This document shows, piece by piece, positions 19,845 to 26,682 of a stretch of 64,000 bases of DNA. Position 1 is the stretch's first letter. The number at the start of each line of letters is the position of its first letter. The position numbers and the translations under genes were made by a program. Source of the DNA: Desulfuromonas sp. (lineage in GTDB: Bacteria > Desulfobacterota > Desulfuromonadia > Desulfuromonadales > UBA2294). Under the pieces are notes generated by a model. The model was not told the DNA's origin and ran no database searches. It saw only the letters and a list, made by a program, of their open reading frames with translations. The stretch covers positions 33,314 through 97,313 of the forward strand of contig PKUH01000057.1 of assembly GCA_002869615.1 (NCBI GenBank). Direction: 5' to 3'.

Positions 19845-21032
19845 TCACTCTGCATAGCCGGAGCGATACTTCCGGGCTTCGACTCCGGCCTGGGCAATCT
19901 GTGAAGGGTTAAGCAAGCCCTTCACCCGCGGCAGGGCACTCGCCGCATCGGCGTTCCCCTGTTCGGCGGCCAGCGAAAGCCAGGCGTAACTCTTCACCAG
20001 ATCAGCCAGCACCCCCTTGCAGGTCAGGTAGTAATCAGCCAGATTAAACTGGGAAATCGGCTCGCCCTTGCGGGCTGCTTTTTCGAACCAGCCGATAGCC
20101 TTTCGGTCACTCTGCTCGACGCCGCGCCCCTGACGATACATCAGTCCCATGCTCGCTTCGGCTTCCAGGTGCCCCTGATTCGCGGCTTTCCGGTACCAGT
20201 CGGCCGCCTGGCGATCGCTCCTGAGCACGCCCTGCCCTTCGGCATACATCAGGGCAAGCATGTACTGGGCATCGGCGTCGCCGGTCCTGGCAACTTTTTC
20301 ATACCATTTGGCCGCGGCGCGATAATCCTGCGGAACCCCCTTGCCCTCGTAATAGAGATCGGCCAGCTGTTGCTGCGAGCGGAGGTCACCATTCTCGGCC
20401 GGCTTCTGGTAAAATTCAGCGGCCCTGGCAAAATCCTGGCCGATCCCTGCGCCGAAGAAATACATATCAGCAGCAGCGAGACTTGATTTGACGTGGCCCT
20501 GCTCGATCGCCATGCCGAAATACTTGATTGCCTCGGCCGGATTTTTTTCACCGGCTATGCCATCGCGATAAATAACCCCGAGATTATACTGAGCTTCCTC
20601 GTCGCCAAATTCAGCCGCCTGTTTGAACCACTTGGCAGCTTCCGCCATATCCTTTTCAACACCTTCTCCGGTTGCGTATAGCATCGCCAGATTACTGATC
20701 GCCTCGGGCTGCTGCTGCTGCGCCGCCAGCCGGTACAGTTCGGCCGCCTTTTCCATATTCTGCTCAACAGACCGCCCTTCGGCATACATCCGCCCGAGAT
20801 TCAGCTGCGCCTCGCGCAACCCCTGGGCGGCCGCCATTTCATACCATTTTACCGACTCGTACTCATCGACATAACCCCCTTCACCGGTTTCGTACATGCG
20901 GCCGAGCGTAAACTGGGCATTAACATCGCCGGCTTCGGCCTTGTCGAGAAGTTCATAAATATCGACTGCCGCAAACAGGGGTGAAACAAGCAGTCCGAGT
21001 ATCAGCGTGATCAGGATTGTATTTCGCAACAT
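19845..21032 (-). CDS. secreted Sel1-repeat (TPR-like) protein
   Basis: 395 residues. A signal peptide (hydrophobic NTILITLILGLLVSPLFA) is followed by about nine Sel1-like repeats of 36 residues with the pattern AQYNLGxxYxxGxGVxxDxxxAxxWYxxAAxxG. These alpha-solenoid repeats mediate protein contacts, usually in the periplasm or at the envelope. ATG 21032 (MLRNTIL) was chosen over an ATG 11 codons upstream because GAGG lies six bases before it and it leaves a gap after the upstream gene. No catalytic motif is seen and the partner is unknown. Confidence 0.85.
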   Translation of the reverse strand: MLRNTILITLILGLLVSPLFAAVDIYELLDKAEAGDVNAQFTLGRMYETGEGGYVDEYESVKWYEMAAAQGLREAQLNLGRMYAEGRSVEQNMEKAAELYRLAAQQQQPEAISNLAMLYATGEGVEKDMAEAAKWFKQAAEFGDEEAQYNLGVIYRDGIAGEKNPAEAIKYFGMAIEQGHVKSSLAAADMYFFGAGIGQDFARAAEFYQKPAENGDLRSQQQLADLYYEGKGVPQDYRAAAKWYEKVARTGDADAQYMLALMYAEGQGVLRSDRQAADWYRKAANQGHLEAEASMGLMYRQGRGVEQSDRKAIGWFEKAARKGEPISQFNLADYYLTCKGVLADLVKSYAWLSLAAEQGNADAASALPRVKGLLNPSQIAQAGVEARKYRSGYAE

Positions 21033-21061
21033 GGTTGTCCTCATTTTTTGTGCAAACAAGT

Positions 21062-21472
21062 TCAAGCAGGCATCGACAACACAAAAGACTCGCGTTGCCG
21101 CCGTTCCGGAATCATCGCAAGCATCGCCTCGGCTTTTTTGCGGACATTATCCGGAACAACTATGTAATAGAGAACCTGGTTCTCTGATGCATAAACAGCA
21201 AACGTTTTCAGTTCGGCCCGGGCCGACGGAGCATCGAGACTGCCCTCTGTTTCCACCTCGAACAGGACCTTGCGGCCGTCTTTTTCCGCCATAACATCGG
21301 GGACAAAATGATGATCGTGCTCCGTTGAATATATCGGCTCCGGCCGCAGGCTGGCAAATCCTTCAAGGTGCCCAGCCCGGATCGATTCATAACCCCGCTG
21401 CTGGAGGTTAACGACCAGGGCATCGATCAAATCCAGATGCTGCCGTTCTTCAGTCGCTGAGCGAATTGTCAT
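21062..21472 (-). CDS. small protein, possibly PD-(D/E)XK nuclease-like
   Basis: 136 residues from ATG 21472 (MTIRSATEERQHLDLIDALV); a GTG start 16 codons upstream is possible. The segment FVPDVMAEKDGRKVLFEVET has the spacing of a PD-(D/E)XK core (PD, then a beta strand ending in E-x-E), and LYYIVVPDNVRKKAE looks like a following strand-helix. The canonical lysine is not evident, so activity is doubtful. It precedes the Sel1 gene by 29 bases in the same orientation. I do not recognise a named family. Confidence 0.55.
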   Translation of the reverse strand: MTIRSATEERQHLDLIDALVVNLQQRGYESIRAGHLEGFASLRPEPIYSTEHDHHFVPDVMAEKDGRKVLFEVETEGSLDAPSARAELKTFAVYASENQVLYYIVVPDNVRKKAEAMLAMIPERRQRESFVLSMPA

Positions 21473-21614
21473 TTTGACATACCCTTCACTCCCCTCACTG
21501 AACGAATAAAACGGGATCACTTCCTCAGGCTATTCCATAGCTTTATACAGTAAAAGCCTGGACGATACAACAGAAAACAACCCTAACTACCTGAAATCAT
21601 GAATAAAAAACAAA

Positions 21615-22559
21615 CTAATTAACAGCAACAACCATCCCTTCGCGCGGCGTGAAACCCTGCCCGTTTGCTCCGGAAAACTGAAACGGCAGGGAAACCAGTT
21701 TCATCCCGGCATTCTTCTGGATAACAAAGTGCAGATGCGGCCCGGTCGAATAACCGGTATTACCGGAAAGGGCGACCATCTGCCCGCGGATGACCCGGGT
21801 GCCGATCGGGAATTGCAAGGTTTCCAGCTTCAGATGGGCATAGACCGCCATGGTCCCGTCATCATGCAAAATCCTCACATAATTGGCCTGCTGGGCAAAC
21901 GCCTCGTCATCAACGCCGCCACTGAAGAAATCGTTGGCAACATCCATAATGACCCCGCTCCGGGCGGCATGAACCGGGGTTCCTTCCTCCATCGGAATAT
22001 CGACGGCATACAGGTTCTGTTCATCATTATGAGTCGAGTCGCCGTGAAACGCCTGGGAAATCCGGAAAAACTTGCCCACCGGAACCGGGATACGGTAAGG
22101 CAGGGATGGTGTATGCGTGGCCGCCGGATCGCCAAAGACAACCGAGTACGAGTACCGATAGGAGAAGCTCCGGAACTTCCGCTGCTGCCTGACCTGCAGG
22201 GCCGGAACCTCATCACGCGGCGGCACCACGAACCGCATCGGCAGCTCCTTATCGACGGTTACATTCTCCCGCGATGCCATCGTCAACTCAACTTCGACCG
22301 GGCCGTAGTACTGGTTGATTGCCTGCAATGTCCCGTAGGATCGGGTTCCGCGCAGGTTCATAAAAAAGCGCTGATCGGGCTCTTTTTTCTCGACCTGATC
22401 AACCCGGACCGTTTTGCTGCCGCTCAGTTGGCGGTCGGTGAAGGTCACATTGCCGCTGTCATCAACATACTTGAACAGCTTTTCAGCCAGGCCGGCATTC
22501 GGCCAGCCACAAAAAGCGACAAAAAGAAGAGAAAAGATTATTGGCAAGCGACACGTCAT
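21615..22559 (-). CDS. secreted M23-family peptidase with DUF4124-like N-terminus
   Basis: 314 residues. A signal peptide ends near residue 25 (FCGWPNAGLA). A short KLFKYVDDSGNVTFTDRQ module of the DUF4124 type follows, then a linker with a beta domain. The C-terminal lysostaphin-like M23 domain has the first His in HND, an NLYAVDIPMEEGTPV strand, and the zinc/catalytic HLHF near residue 280. Such enzymes cleave peptidoglycan cross-links or activate amidases in the periplasm. It lies 80 bases downstream of the riboswitch-controlled response regulator and may be co-transcribed with it. Confidence 0.86.
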   Translation of the reverse strand: MTCRLPIIFSLLFVAFCGWPNAGLAEKLFKYVDDSGNVTFTDRQLSGSKTVRVDQVEKKEPDQRFFMNLRGTRSYGTLQAINQYYGPVEVELTMASRENVTVDKELPMRFVVPPRDEVPALQVRQQRKFRSFSYRYSYSVVFGDPAATHTPSLPYRIPVPVGKFFRISQAFHGDSTHNDEQNLYAVDIPMEEGTPVHAARSGVIMDVANDFFSGGVDDEAFAQQANYVRILHDDGTMAVYAHLKLETLQFPIGTRVIRGQMVALSGNTGYSTGPHLHFVIQKNAGMKLVSLPFQFSGANGQGFTPREGMVVAVN

Positions 22560-22639
22560 GATGACTCCGAAGCGGTAGTCATTTATTGTAAAAGATTTAT
22601 CGCTAAAAAGGGAAGCGTCTTATCGTCCTGCAGTCCCTC

Positions 22640-23032
22640 TTACCCCCGCTCGCGGACTACCGATTCCAGCCACTGATCGAGATCGGCAAAGCGGACCGGC
22701 TTGGCAAAAACCTTGCAGCCGAGTTCAATCGCCTGGGCCCGCAGCTCGTTCGGCAGGTTGGCTGACATCAAGGCCTTGTGTTGGGCCATGGCCCGGCACC
22801 CCCAGTCATGGCGGCCGGAAAGGTACTGAAGGCCGGTCATCTCCGGCATCCACTGATCAATGATCAGCACATCGGCGCACTCATCGTAACCATGACACAG
22901 CCGATTCCGGTTGCCATCGCAACGTGCCGGGTGATCCGCGCTGACAACATCGTAACCCTTCTCACGAAAATAAAGGGCCAGAGAATCACGGATGCTCTCT
23001 TCATCATCAATCACAAGAATGCGCAAGCTCAT
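22640..23032 (-). CDS. stand-alone response-regulator receiver protein with a Cys-rich loop
   Basis: 130 residues, receiver domain only. The acidic pocket is DDEE (9-12), the phosphorylation site is Asp59 in LIIDQWMPEMTG, Ser90 is the switch residue, and Lys111 is in VFAKPV. Between beta2 and beta3 there is an insertion of about 16 residues with Cys38, Cys46 and Cys52 (C-x7-C-x5-C). No output domain is present. ATG 23032 (MSLRILVIDD) fits the fold, but the ribosome-binding site is weak. The gene is preceded by a terminator and a GEMM-I riboswitch, so its expression should respond to c-di-GMP. A redox or metal-sensing function for the Cys loop is inference. Confidence 0.85.
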   Translation of the reverse strand: MSLRILVIDDEESIRDSLALYFREKGYDVVSADHPARCDGNRNRLCHGYDECADVLIIDQWMPEMTGLQYLSGRHDWGCRAMAQHKALMSANLPNELRAQAIELGCKVFAKPVRFADLDQWLESVVRERG

Positions 23033-23048
23033 ATTAAGTCCCGGATAC

Positions 23049-23084
23049 AAAAAAGGTCTTTTCTCCGATAAAAGAAAAGACCTT
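23049..23084 (-). terminator. riboswitch expression-platform terminator
   Basis: Perfect 12-bp stem AAGGTCTTTTCT / AGAAAAGACCTT with an 8-nt loop and a T run on the minus strand. It ends about 17 bases before the response-regulator start codon and lies directly downstream of the GEMM aptamer. Confidence 0.9.
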
Positions 23085-23104
23085 AACGCCGGCTCTATCG
23101 CCAG

Positions 23105-23192
23105 CTGACTCTTCGGTAGCCCGGCTGTCCTTAACAGGACCCGTGGCTTTGCGTCCCGCGGTTACCCGCGGTTTGCCATTATCGGAGTTACT
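23105..23192 (-). ncRNA. GEMM-I (c-di-GMP-I) riboswitch aptamer
   Basis: On the minus strand the consensus landmarks appear in order: ATGGCAAACC, then a P2 hairpin closed by GCGGG/CCGCGG, GGGACGCAAAGCCACGGG with the tetraloop-receptor region, the GTCCTG-TTAA-GGAC P3 stem, AGCCGGGCTACCGA, and a closing ACTC/GAGT P1. By alignment to the Vc2 aptamer from memory, the position equivalent to G20 is G, which favours c-di-GMP over the cGAMP variant that has A there. It is followed by an intrinsic terminator and the response-regulator gene, giving a transcriptional switch. Confidence 0.93.
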
Positions 23193-23204
23193 TATTTTCT
23201 ATAC

Positions 23205-23233
23205 ACTTAGCCAGTTAGAGCTTCCGATGTCAA
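23205..23233 (-). promoter_or_regulatory. candidate promoter of the riboswitch transcript
   Basis: A perfect -35 TTGACA (plus-strand 23228-23233) is followed after 17 bp by a poor -10, CTAAGT (23205-23210), just upstream of the aptamer. The -35 is convincing and the -10 is weak. Confidence 0.4.
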
Positions 23234-23319
23234 CATAAGTTTTTCTTATTAAACACCTTCAAGACAGAATATTTCGCCGCTCACCGCCTGGCTGGCGAGC
23301 TGCTTTTTCTTCCGGCCAC

Positions 23320-23643
23320 CTACTCAAGAGCATAGCCGGCCTTTTTCCAGCCATCGACGCCATCGAGCAAGGCGGCAACATTCTTGAAACCCTGGTTCTG
23401 GTATTCGGCTGCCCGACCGGCAGCGCTGTCCTCCTCCGGTTAGGCGCAGTAGAAGATCAACCCTTGCTCGATCCGAAGATCGGGCAAACGAGCCTGGAAA
23501 TCACCGTATGAAATCGCCCCGGAAAGATGCATCTTGTCGAACTTTTCATCTGAATCGTAGGCACAGACCAGCAGCGCTTCACCCGAGTTGACCCTTTTAT
23601 ACGCATCTTGCGGTGTCACTCTTTTAATATTGACCTGACTCAT
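23320..23643 (-). pseudogene. rhodanese-domain protein interrupted by an in-frame TAA
   Basis: Reading from ATG 23643 (GGGAGG five bases upstream) gives 67 residues of rhodanese N-terminal half (MSQVNIKRVTPQDAYKRV, then GAISYGDFQARLPDL) up to IFYCA. A TAA at 23440-23442 follows, after which the same frame continues for 39 codons of clear rhodanese C-terminal half (PEEDSAAGRAAEYQ, then LLDGVDGWKKAGYALE) to TAG at 23320. The Cys of FYCA is the active-site Cys. The stop lies two residues later, where relatives I recall have Cys or Sec (YCACP / YCAUP). Only one base separates TAA from TGA. It is either a nonsense-inactivated gene, a decayed selenoprotein or a sequencing error. Confidence 0.8.
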
Positions 23644-23706
23644 GGTACCTCCCGTAAAATTCCGCTTGTTCTGTTTATAGAAGCATAGCATCAGACCGAT
23701 CAAATT

Positions 23707-23740
23707 AAAGGGGACCGGCACCTTTTCTGCGCAGTCCCCT
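23707..23740. repeat. REP-like palindrome, left copy
   Basis: AGGGGAC and GTCCCCT arms surround CGGCACCTTTTCTGCGCA. It is a diverged partner of the element at 25759-25794 and has the look of RAYT/IS200-associated REP sequences (GGGGACxGGCACC...GTCCCC). Confidence 0.7.
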
Positions 23741-23748
23741 GCAAACAA

Positions 23749-23779
23749 AAAGGGACCTGCTTAAAAAGCAGATCCCTTT
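23749..23779 (-). terminator. terminator-like hairpin, duplicate of the tRNA-fMet terminator
   Basis: AAAGGGACCTGCTT / AAGCAGATCCCTTT with a 3-nt loop and one mismatch. It is the counterpart of the hairpin at 25795-25829 and precedes the tRNA 3'-end remnant, so it is probably the ancestral terminator left behind when the hip islet inserted. Confidence 0.7.
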
Positions 23780-23786
23780 AACTTTC

Positions 23787-23809
23787 TGGTTGCGGGGGGA
23801 GGATTTGAA
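23787..23809 (-). other. attachment-site remnant: 3' end of tRNA-fMet
   Basis: 23 bases identical to 25837-25859, the T-loop-to-CCA end of the intact initiator tRNA. No tRNA 5' part is present beside it. With the intact tRNA it brackets the hip islet as a direct repeat, as expected for integration into a tRNA 3' end. Confidence 0.85.
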
Positions 23810-23997
23810 TTCCCCCACAGTCATTTATCTTACATGTCGATATTACAAAAACCTCTAAATATCAGCAAGTTAAAAAAAAGGGCCCTCCGGAATTATACGC
23901 CAAAACCCATACAACCCCACCTATCCCCACAGATCCCAGGAAAGTTTGAGGAAAGTTTCCTATTTAAAAGACAGCACCTATCCATCCACTCACCAAG
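23810..23997. other. AT-rich non-coding left end of the islet
   Basis: No convincing coding frame, RNA or repeat was found between the att remnant and the first operator. A decayed recombinase remnant cannot be excluded by eye. Confidence 0.5.
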
Positions 23998-24148
23998 TTC
24001 ACTATAGTGAATTTTTTTCTTGCAGACACACGCATTTTGGCTCACTATAGTGAATAAAAAGAGAAAAAGAGCAACTAAAAGACCCGCAGAAGTTCACTTA
24101 AGTGAACTAAAAAGACAAAAAAAGACAATTTCAAATCACTATAGTGAA
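23998..24148. promoter_or_regulatory. array of four palindromic operators upstream of hipA
   Basis: Four near-identical 14-bp palindromes: TTCACTATAGTGAA (23998-24011), CTCACTATAGTGAA (24041-24054), TTCACTTAAGTGAA (24093-24106) and ATCACTATAGTGAA (24135-24148). Centre-to-centre distances are 43, 52 and 42 bp, close to 4, 5 and 4 helical turns, so all sites face the same side of the DNA. The last ends five bases before the hipA ATG. TATAGT inside site 2 could serve as a -10 with CAGACA 17 bp upstream. The HipB-like protein encoded downstream is the obvious candidate binder, by analogy with the multi-operator hipBA promoter. Confidence 0.88.
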
Positions 24149-24152
24149 CCAA

Positions 24153-25433
24153 ATGAACTGTCATATCGAAATATATCTAAACCACAATTGGCATACAGCA
24201 GCAATATTTGAACCCGACCTCCAAACTCTAGAAAAAGGTGTAATGGGTGGCTGCCGACTTAATTATGACATAGATTTTGCTGTTGAAAATCTTGGGAACA
24301 AAAATGCCGAACTTATTCCGGGATTAACCGTTGGGTTCGAATTATATCGCTTCAAAGAATGGCCCGCTTTTTTGGTTGATCTCTTACCAGCAGGAGCTGG
24401 TAGACGAGCCTGGCTAAAACGAATGCAAATCAAAACTGACGGACCACATGTTGAGTGGCATCTACTTTATAAAGGCGCAGGAAATCCGCCGGGGAATTTG
24501 CGGATAGCGGAAGCTGTCCCAGAACCGCCACCTGATCAATTTATAATCGGGTTCCCGAGACAAGACATCATTGACCAGCAAGAGGACTTTCTTGAATACG
24601 CAGAAGAGCGCGGTGCATATGTAGCTGGCGCCTCCAGCGTTCAAGGCGAAGCGCCAAAATACATGTTGGTTGAAGACATCAAAGGGATGTTTCATGCTGA
24701 TGGTGCAATACCAGATGACAAAATAAAAAAATACTGGCTTGTAAAATACCCTAGAGGGAAACGTACCGATGACCGCAACCAATTGGTGTTAAAAAATGAA
24801 GCCCACTACCTGGAGGTAGCCAGAACATTTGGAATCAATGTCGGAGAAAAATTGACATATGAAAATGGGGCGTTATTTGTGCCCCGTTTTGACAGGAGAA
24901 TTATTAACGGGAAAATAGACAGGCCTGGAATGCACAGCCTGTATGCCGTGGCTGAGATACCCGGGTATGGTGCAGCCGTTAATCACGACATTTTCTGCGA
25001 AAAATTAGCCCGGGTTGTTACAAACCCGGGAAACGAAATCCGGGAATACATATTGAGGGACATACTAAATCTAGCCCTTCGCAATACCGACAACCACGGT
25101 CGCAACACTGCAATAATGAGAGCGGGTGACCAAATCAAGTTGACGCCACTTTTTGATTTCGCACCAATGTTCCTTGATCCAGAGGGAATTGGCAGGGTAA
25201 CGCGATGGGAAGATGAACGCCCAGGAGAGCAGCCAGACTGGAACACTATATGCGACAAACTTCATTATGCCCTAGACCCTGAACAAACCAAGAGATGGCT
25301 TCAGGGATACGCCAAAGACGTTGAACGACTTCCCGTGACCATGAAGGAATGCAATGTTGATGACGAAGTTACTGAAAAATTAACAAAACGCATAGAGGCC
25401 GTTGCGAATAGTTTAAATGAAATTCGCCCATAA
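24153..25433 (+). CDS. hipA: HipA-family serine/threonine kinase toxin
   Basis: 426 residues, near the length of E. coli HipA (440). The N-terminal subdomain opens with MNCHIEIYLNHNWHTAAIF. A Ser-containing loop, GASSVQGEAPK (159-169), corresponds to the autophosphorylated ATP-gating loop. Lys198 (WLVKYP) and Glu217 (KNEAHYL) fit ATP binding. The catalytic loop is NTDNHGRN (Asp313), and LFDFAPMF (Asp335) is the metal-binding DFxP-like motif. Family members phosphorylate glutamyl-tRNA synthetase or other tRNA synthetases; the target here is unknown. An in-frame GTG at 24144 is an alternative start but lies inside operator 4. It precedes the antitoxin-like gene, the reverse of hipBA. Confidence 0.88.
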   Translation: MNCHIEIYLNHNWHTAAIFEPDLQTLEKGVMGGCRLNYDIDFAVENLGNKNAELIPGLTVGFELYRFKEWPAFLVDLLPAGAGRRAWLKRMQIKTDGPHVEWHLLYKGAGNPPGNLRIAEAVPEPPPDQFIIGFPRQDIIDQQEDFLEYAEERGAYVAGASSVQGEAPKYMLVEDIKGMFHADGAIPDDKIKKYWLVKYPRGKRTDDRNQLVLKNEAHYLEVARTFGINVGEKLTYENGALFVPRFDRRIINGKIDRPGMHSLYAVAEIPGYGAAVNHDIFCEKLARVVTNPGNEIREYILRDILNLALRNTDNHGRNTAIMRAGDQIKLTPLFDFAPMFLDPEGIGRVTRWEDERPGEQPDWNTICDKLHYALDPEQTKRWLQGYAKDVERLPVTMKECNVDDEVTEKLTKRIEAVANSLNEIRP

Positions 25434-25460
25434 AATGACACTGCCTCTTTGGGAGCAACT

Positions 25461-25760
25461 ATGAAACGACCAAGTGCTCAAGAAATGACATTAATGAAAG
25501 AAGATCTTTACCTGGGGCTTGCAAAAGGAGAACTGAGCATAAGAGAAGCGACTCTTAAAATGCGAAAAATTCTGGGTATGACTCAAAAAGAGTATGCAAA
25601 AAAAATTGCCGGCGTATCACCTCGCATCCTAAGCGCTTTTGAAACTGGCACCGGAAACCCGACCCTGGCAACACTCGAAAAAATTGCAGCGCCATTCGGC
25701 CTTGAAGTGACATTCCTCCCTCCGGAGTCATGGCGGATTCATCCCCCGAACACAAAGTAA
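25461..25760 (+). CDS. HipB-like XRE-family antitoxin/repressor
   Basis: 99 residues from ATG 25461, which has GGGAG seven bases upstream. A helix-turn-helix of the XRE/Cro type spans about residues 35-80 (LKMRKILGMTQKEYAKKIAG, then ILSAFETGTGNPTLATLEKI), followed by a short tail ending in a strand like FGLEVTFLPP, as in HipB. It lies 27 bases downstream of hipA in the same transcript. It probably dimerises, binds the four upstream palindromes and neutralises HipA. Its stop codon lies inside the start of the REP-like element. Confidence 0.82.
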   Translation: MKRPSAQEMTLMKEDLYLGLAKGELSIREATLKMRKILGMTQKEYAKKIAGVSPRILSAFETGTGNPTLATLEKIAAPFGLEVTFLPPESWRIHPPNTK

Positions 25761-25794
25761 AAGGGGACAGGCACCTTTCCGGAGCCAGTCCCCT
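25759..25794. repeat. REP-like palindrome, right copy
   Basis: AGGGGACAGGCACC...GGAGCCAGTCCCCT, an imperfect palindrome immediately after the hipB-like stop. It pairs with the diverged copy at 23707-23740 and resembles REP elements associated with RAYT (TnpA_REP) transposases. No RAYT gene is in the window. Confidence 0.75.
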
Positions 25795-25829
25795 AAAAAA
25801 AAGGACCTGCTTTTCCAGCAGATCCCTTT
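25795..25829 (-). terminator. intrinsic terminator of tRNA-fMet
   Basis: On the minus strand, AAAGGGATCTGCT, GGAA, then AGCAGGTCC followed by a long T run. It is eight bases past the tRNA CCA end. If the islet inserted into the tRNA 3' end, this terminator was brought in by the element. Confidence 0.85.
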
Positions 25830-25836
25830 ATTATTT

Positions 25837-25913
<77 letters not shown>

Positions 25914-25984
25914 ACAACGGAGTGGGAATATAGCCTTTTGCCGTGGCGATGTCAACCCCTCATCCCTTATTTTTTCCAAGTATT

Positions 25985-26665
25985 TTAGCGCTTTCTTACG
26001 ATCGGCTTAACCTTGAACTCTTTTTCGATTTTTGCCTTCAGATAGGAAACCTTGCTCTCGCCGGTGACCGGACCGACAAAGACCCGATACCAGACCCCCT
26101 TGCTGCCGAGATCAGCCTGCTGAACGTAGACGTCATAGCCGCCCTGGGTCAATTTACCGAGAAGCTTGCCGGCCTCATCCGGCTGCGGAAAGGAGGCGAC
26201 CTGAAGGATGTATGCAACCGTCTCCGGGTCGGCCTTCGGCCGGCTGGCCGTTTGAACCGGCGCTGCCTTCGTTTCGACGCTTTCGGTTTTCGTCGGTTGA
26301 AACACCTTTTCCGGAATCGGCTTTTTGACTTCCTCATTCGTGGCGGTGGCAGCCTTTGCCGTTGGCTTTTCAACCGGCAGGTTGATACCGCTGCCGAGCG
26401 GCGGCTGCTCCCCCTTGGGCAATGATTCATAGAAGGTCAGTTCATCGGCCTTCTTTTCCGGTGCCTCTTTTTCGATTTTCTTTTTCGCCGGAACCTTCTT
26501 CGCCTCGGAAGCGGTCAAATCGACCGTCTCCTCCTGGGCGCTGTTGCGTCCGACCATGTAGCCGGAGGCGAAAAAGACGATGGCGATTGTCAGGATAAAG
26601 GCGATAAAGACAAAAGACTGCTTCTTCTCTGATCGCCGGTCACTGCGGGTGCGAACTTCTACCAT
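25985..26665 (-). CDS. membrane-anchored SPOR-domain protein
   Basis: 226 residues. A basic cytoplasmic N-terminus, one transmembrane helix (FVFIAFILTIAIVFFASGYMV, residues 18-38), a long Lys/Glu/Pro-rich linker (about 45-145), and a C-terminal SPOR domain (VAYILQVASF, YDVYVQQADL, WYRVFVGPV, KAKIEKEFKVKP). SPOR domains bind denuded glycan strands at the septum, so a DedD/FtsN-like role in division or septal peptidoglycan is likely. It follows argS by 17 bases on the same strand. Confidence 0.88.
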   Translation of the reverse strand: MVEVRTRSDRRSEKKQSFVFIAFILTIAIVFFASGYMVGRNSAQEETVDLTASEAKKVPAKKKIEKEAPEKKADELTFYESLPKGEQPPLGSGINLPVEKPTAKAATATNEEVKKPIPEKVFQPTKTESVETKAAPVQTASRPKADPETVAYILQVASFPQPDEAGKLLGKLTQGGYDVYVQQADLGSKGVWYRVFVGPVTGESKVSYLKAKIEKEFKVKPIVRKR

Positions 26666-26682
26666 GACTGAAACCTTTCACA

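Noticed and set aside
23105..23192. cGAMP-specific GEMM-Ib variant, known from Geobacter relatives
   Set aside because: The position aligned with Vc2 G20 appears to be G, not A, so c-di-GMP is the better prediction; a covariance alignment should confirm.
23320..23643. A functional selenoprotein rhodanese
   Set aside because: The interrupting codon is TAA, not TGA, so Sec insertion is not expected; annotated as interrupted.
23787..23809. A second, functional tRNA-fMet
   Set aside because: Only the last 23 bases are present; the D arm and anticodon arm are absent.
24020..24211. Possible 63-codon gene upstream of hipA
   Set aside because: It overlaps the operator array and hipA start, has lysine-rich low-complexity content and no ribosome-binding site.
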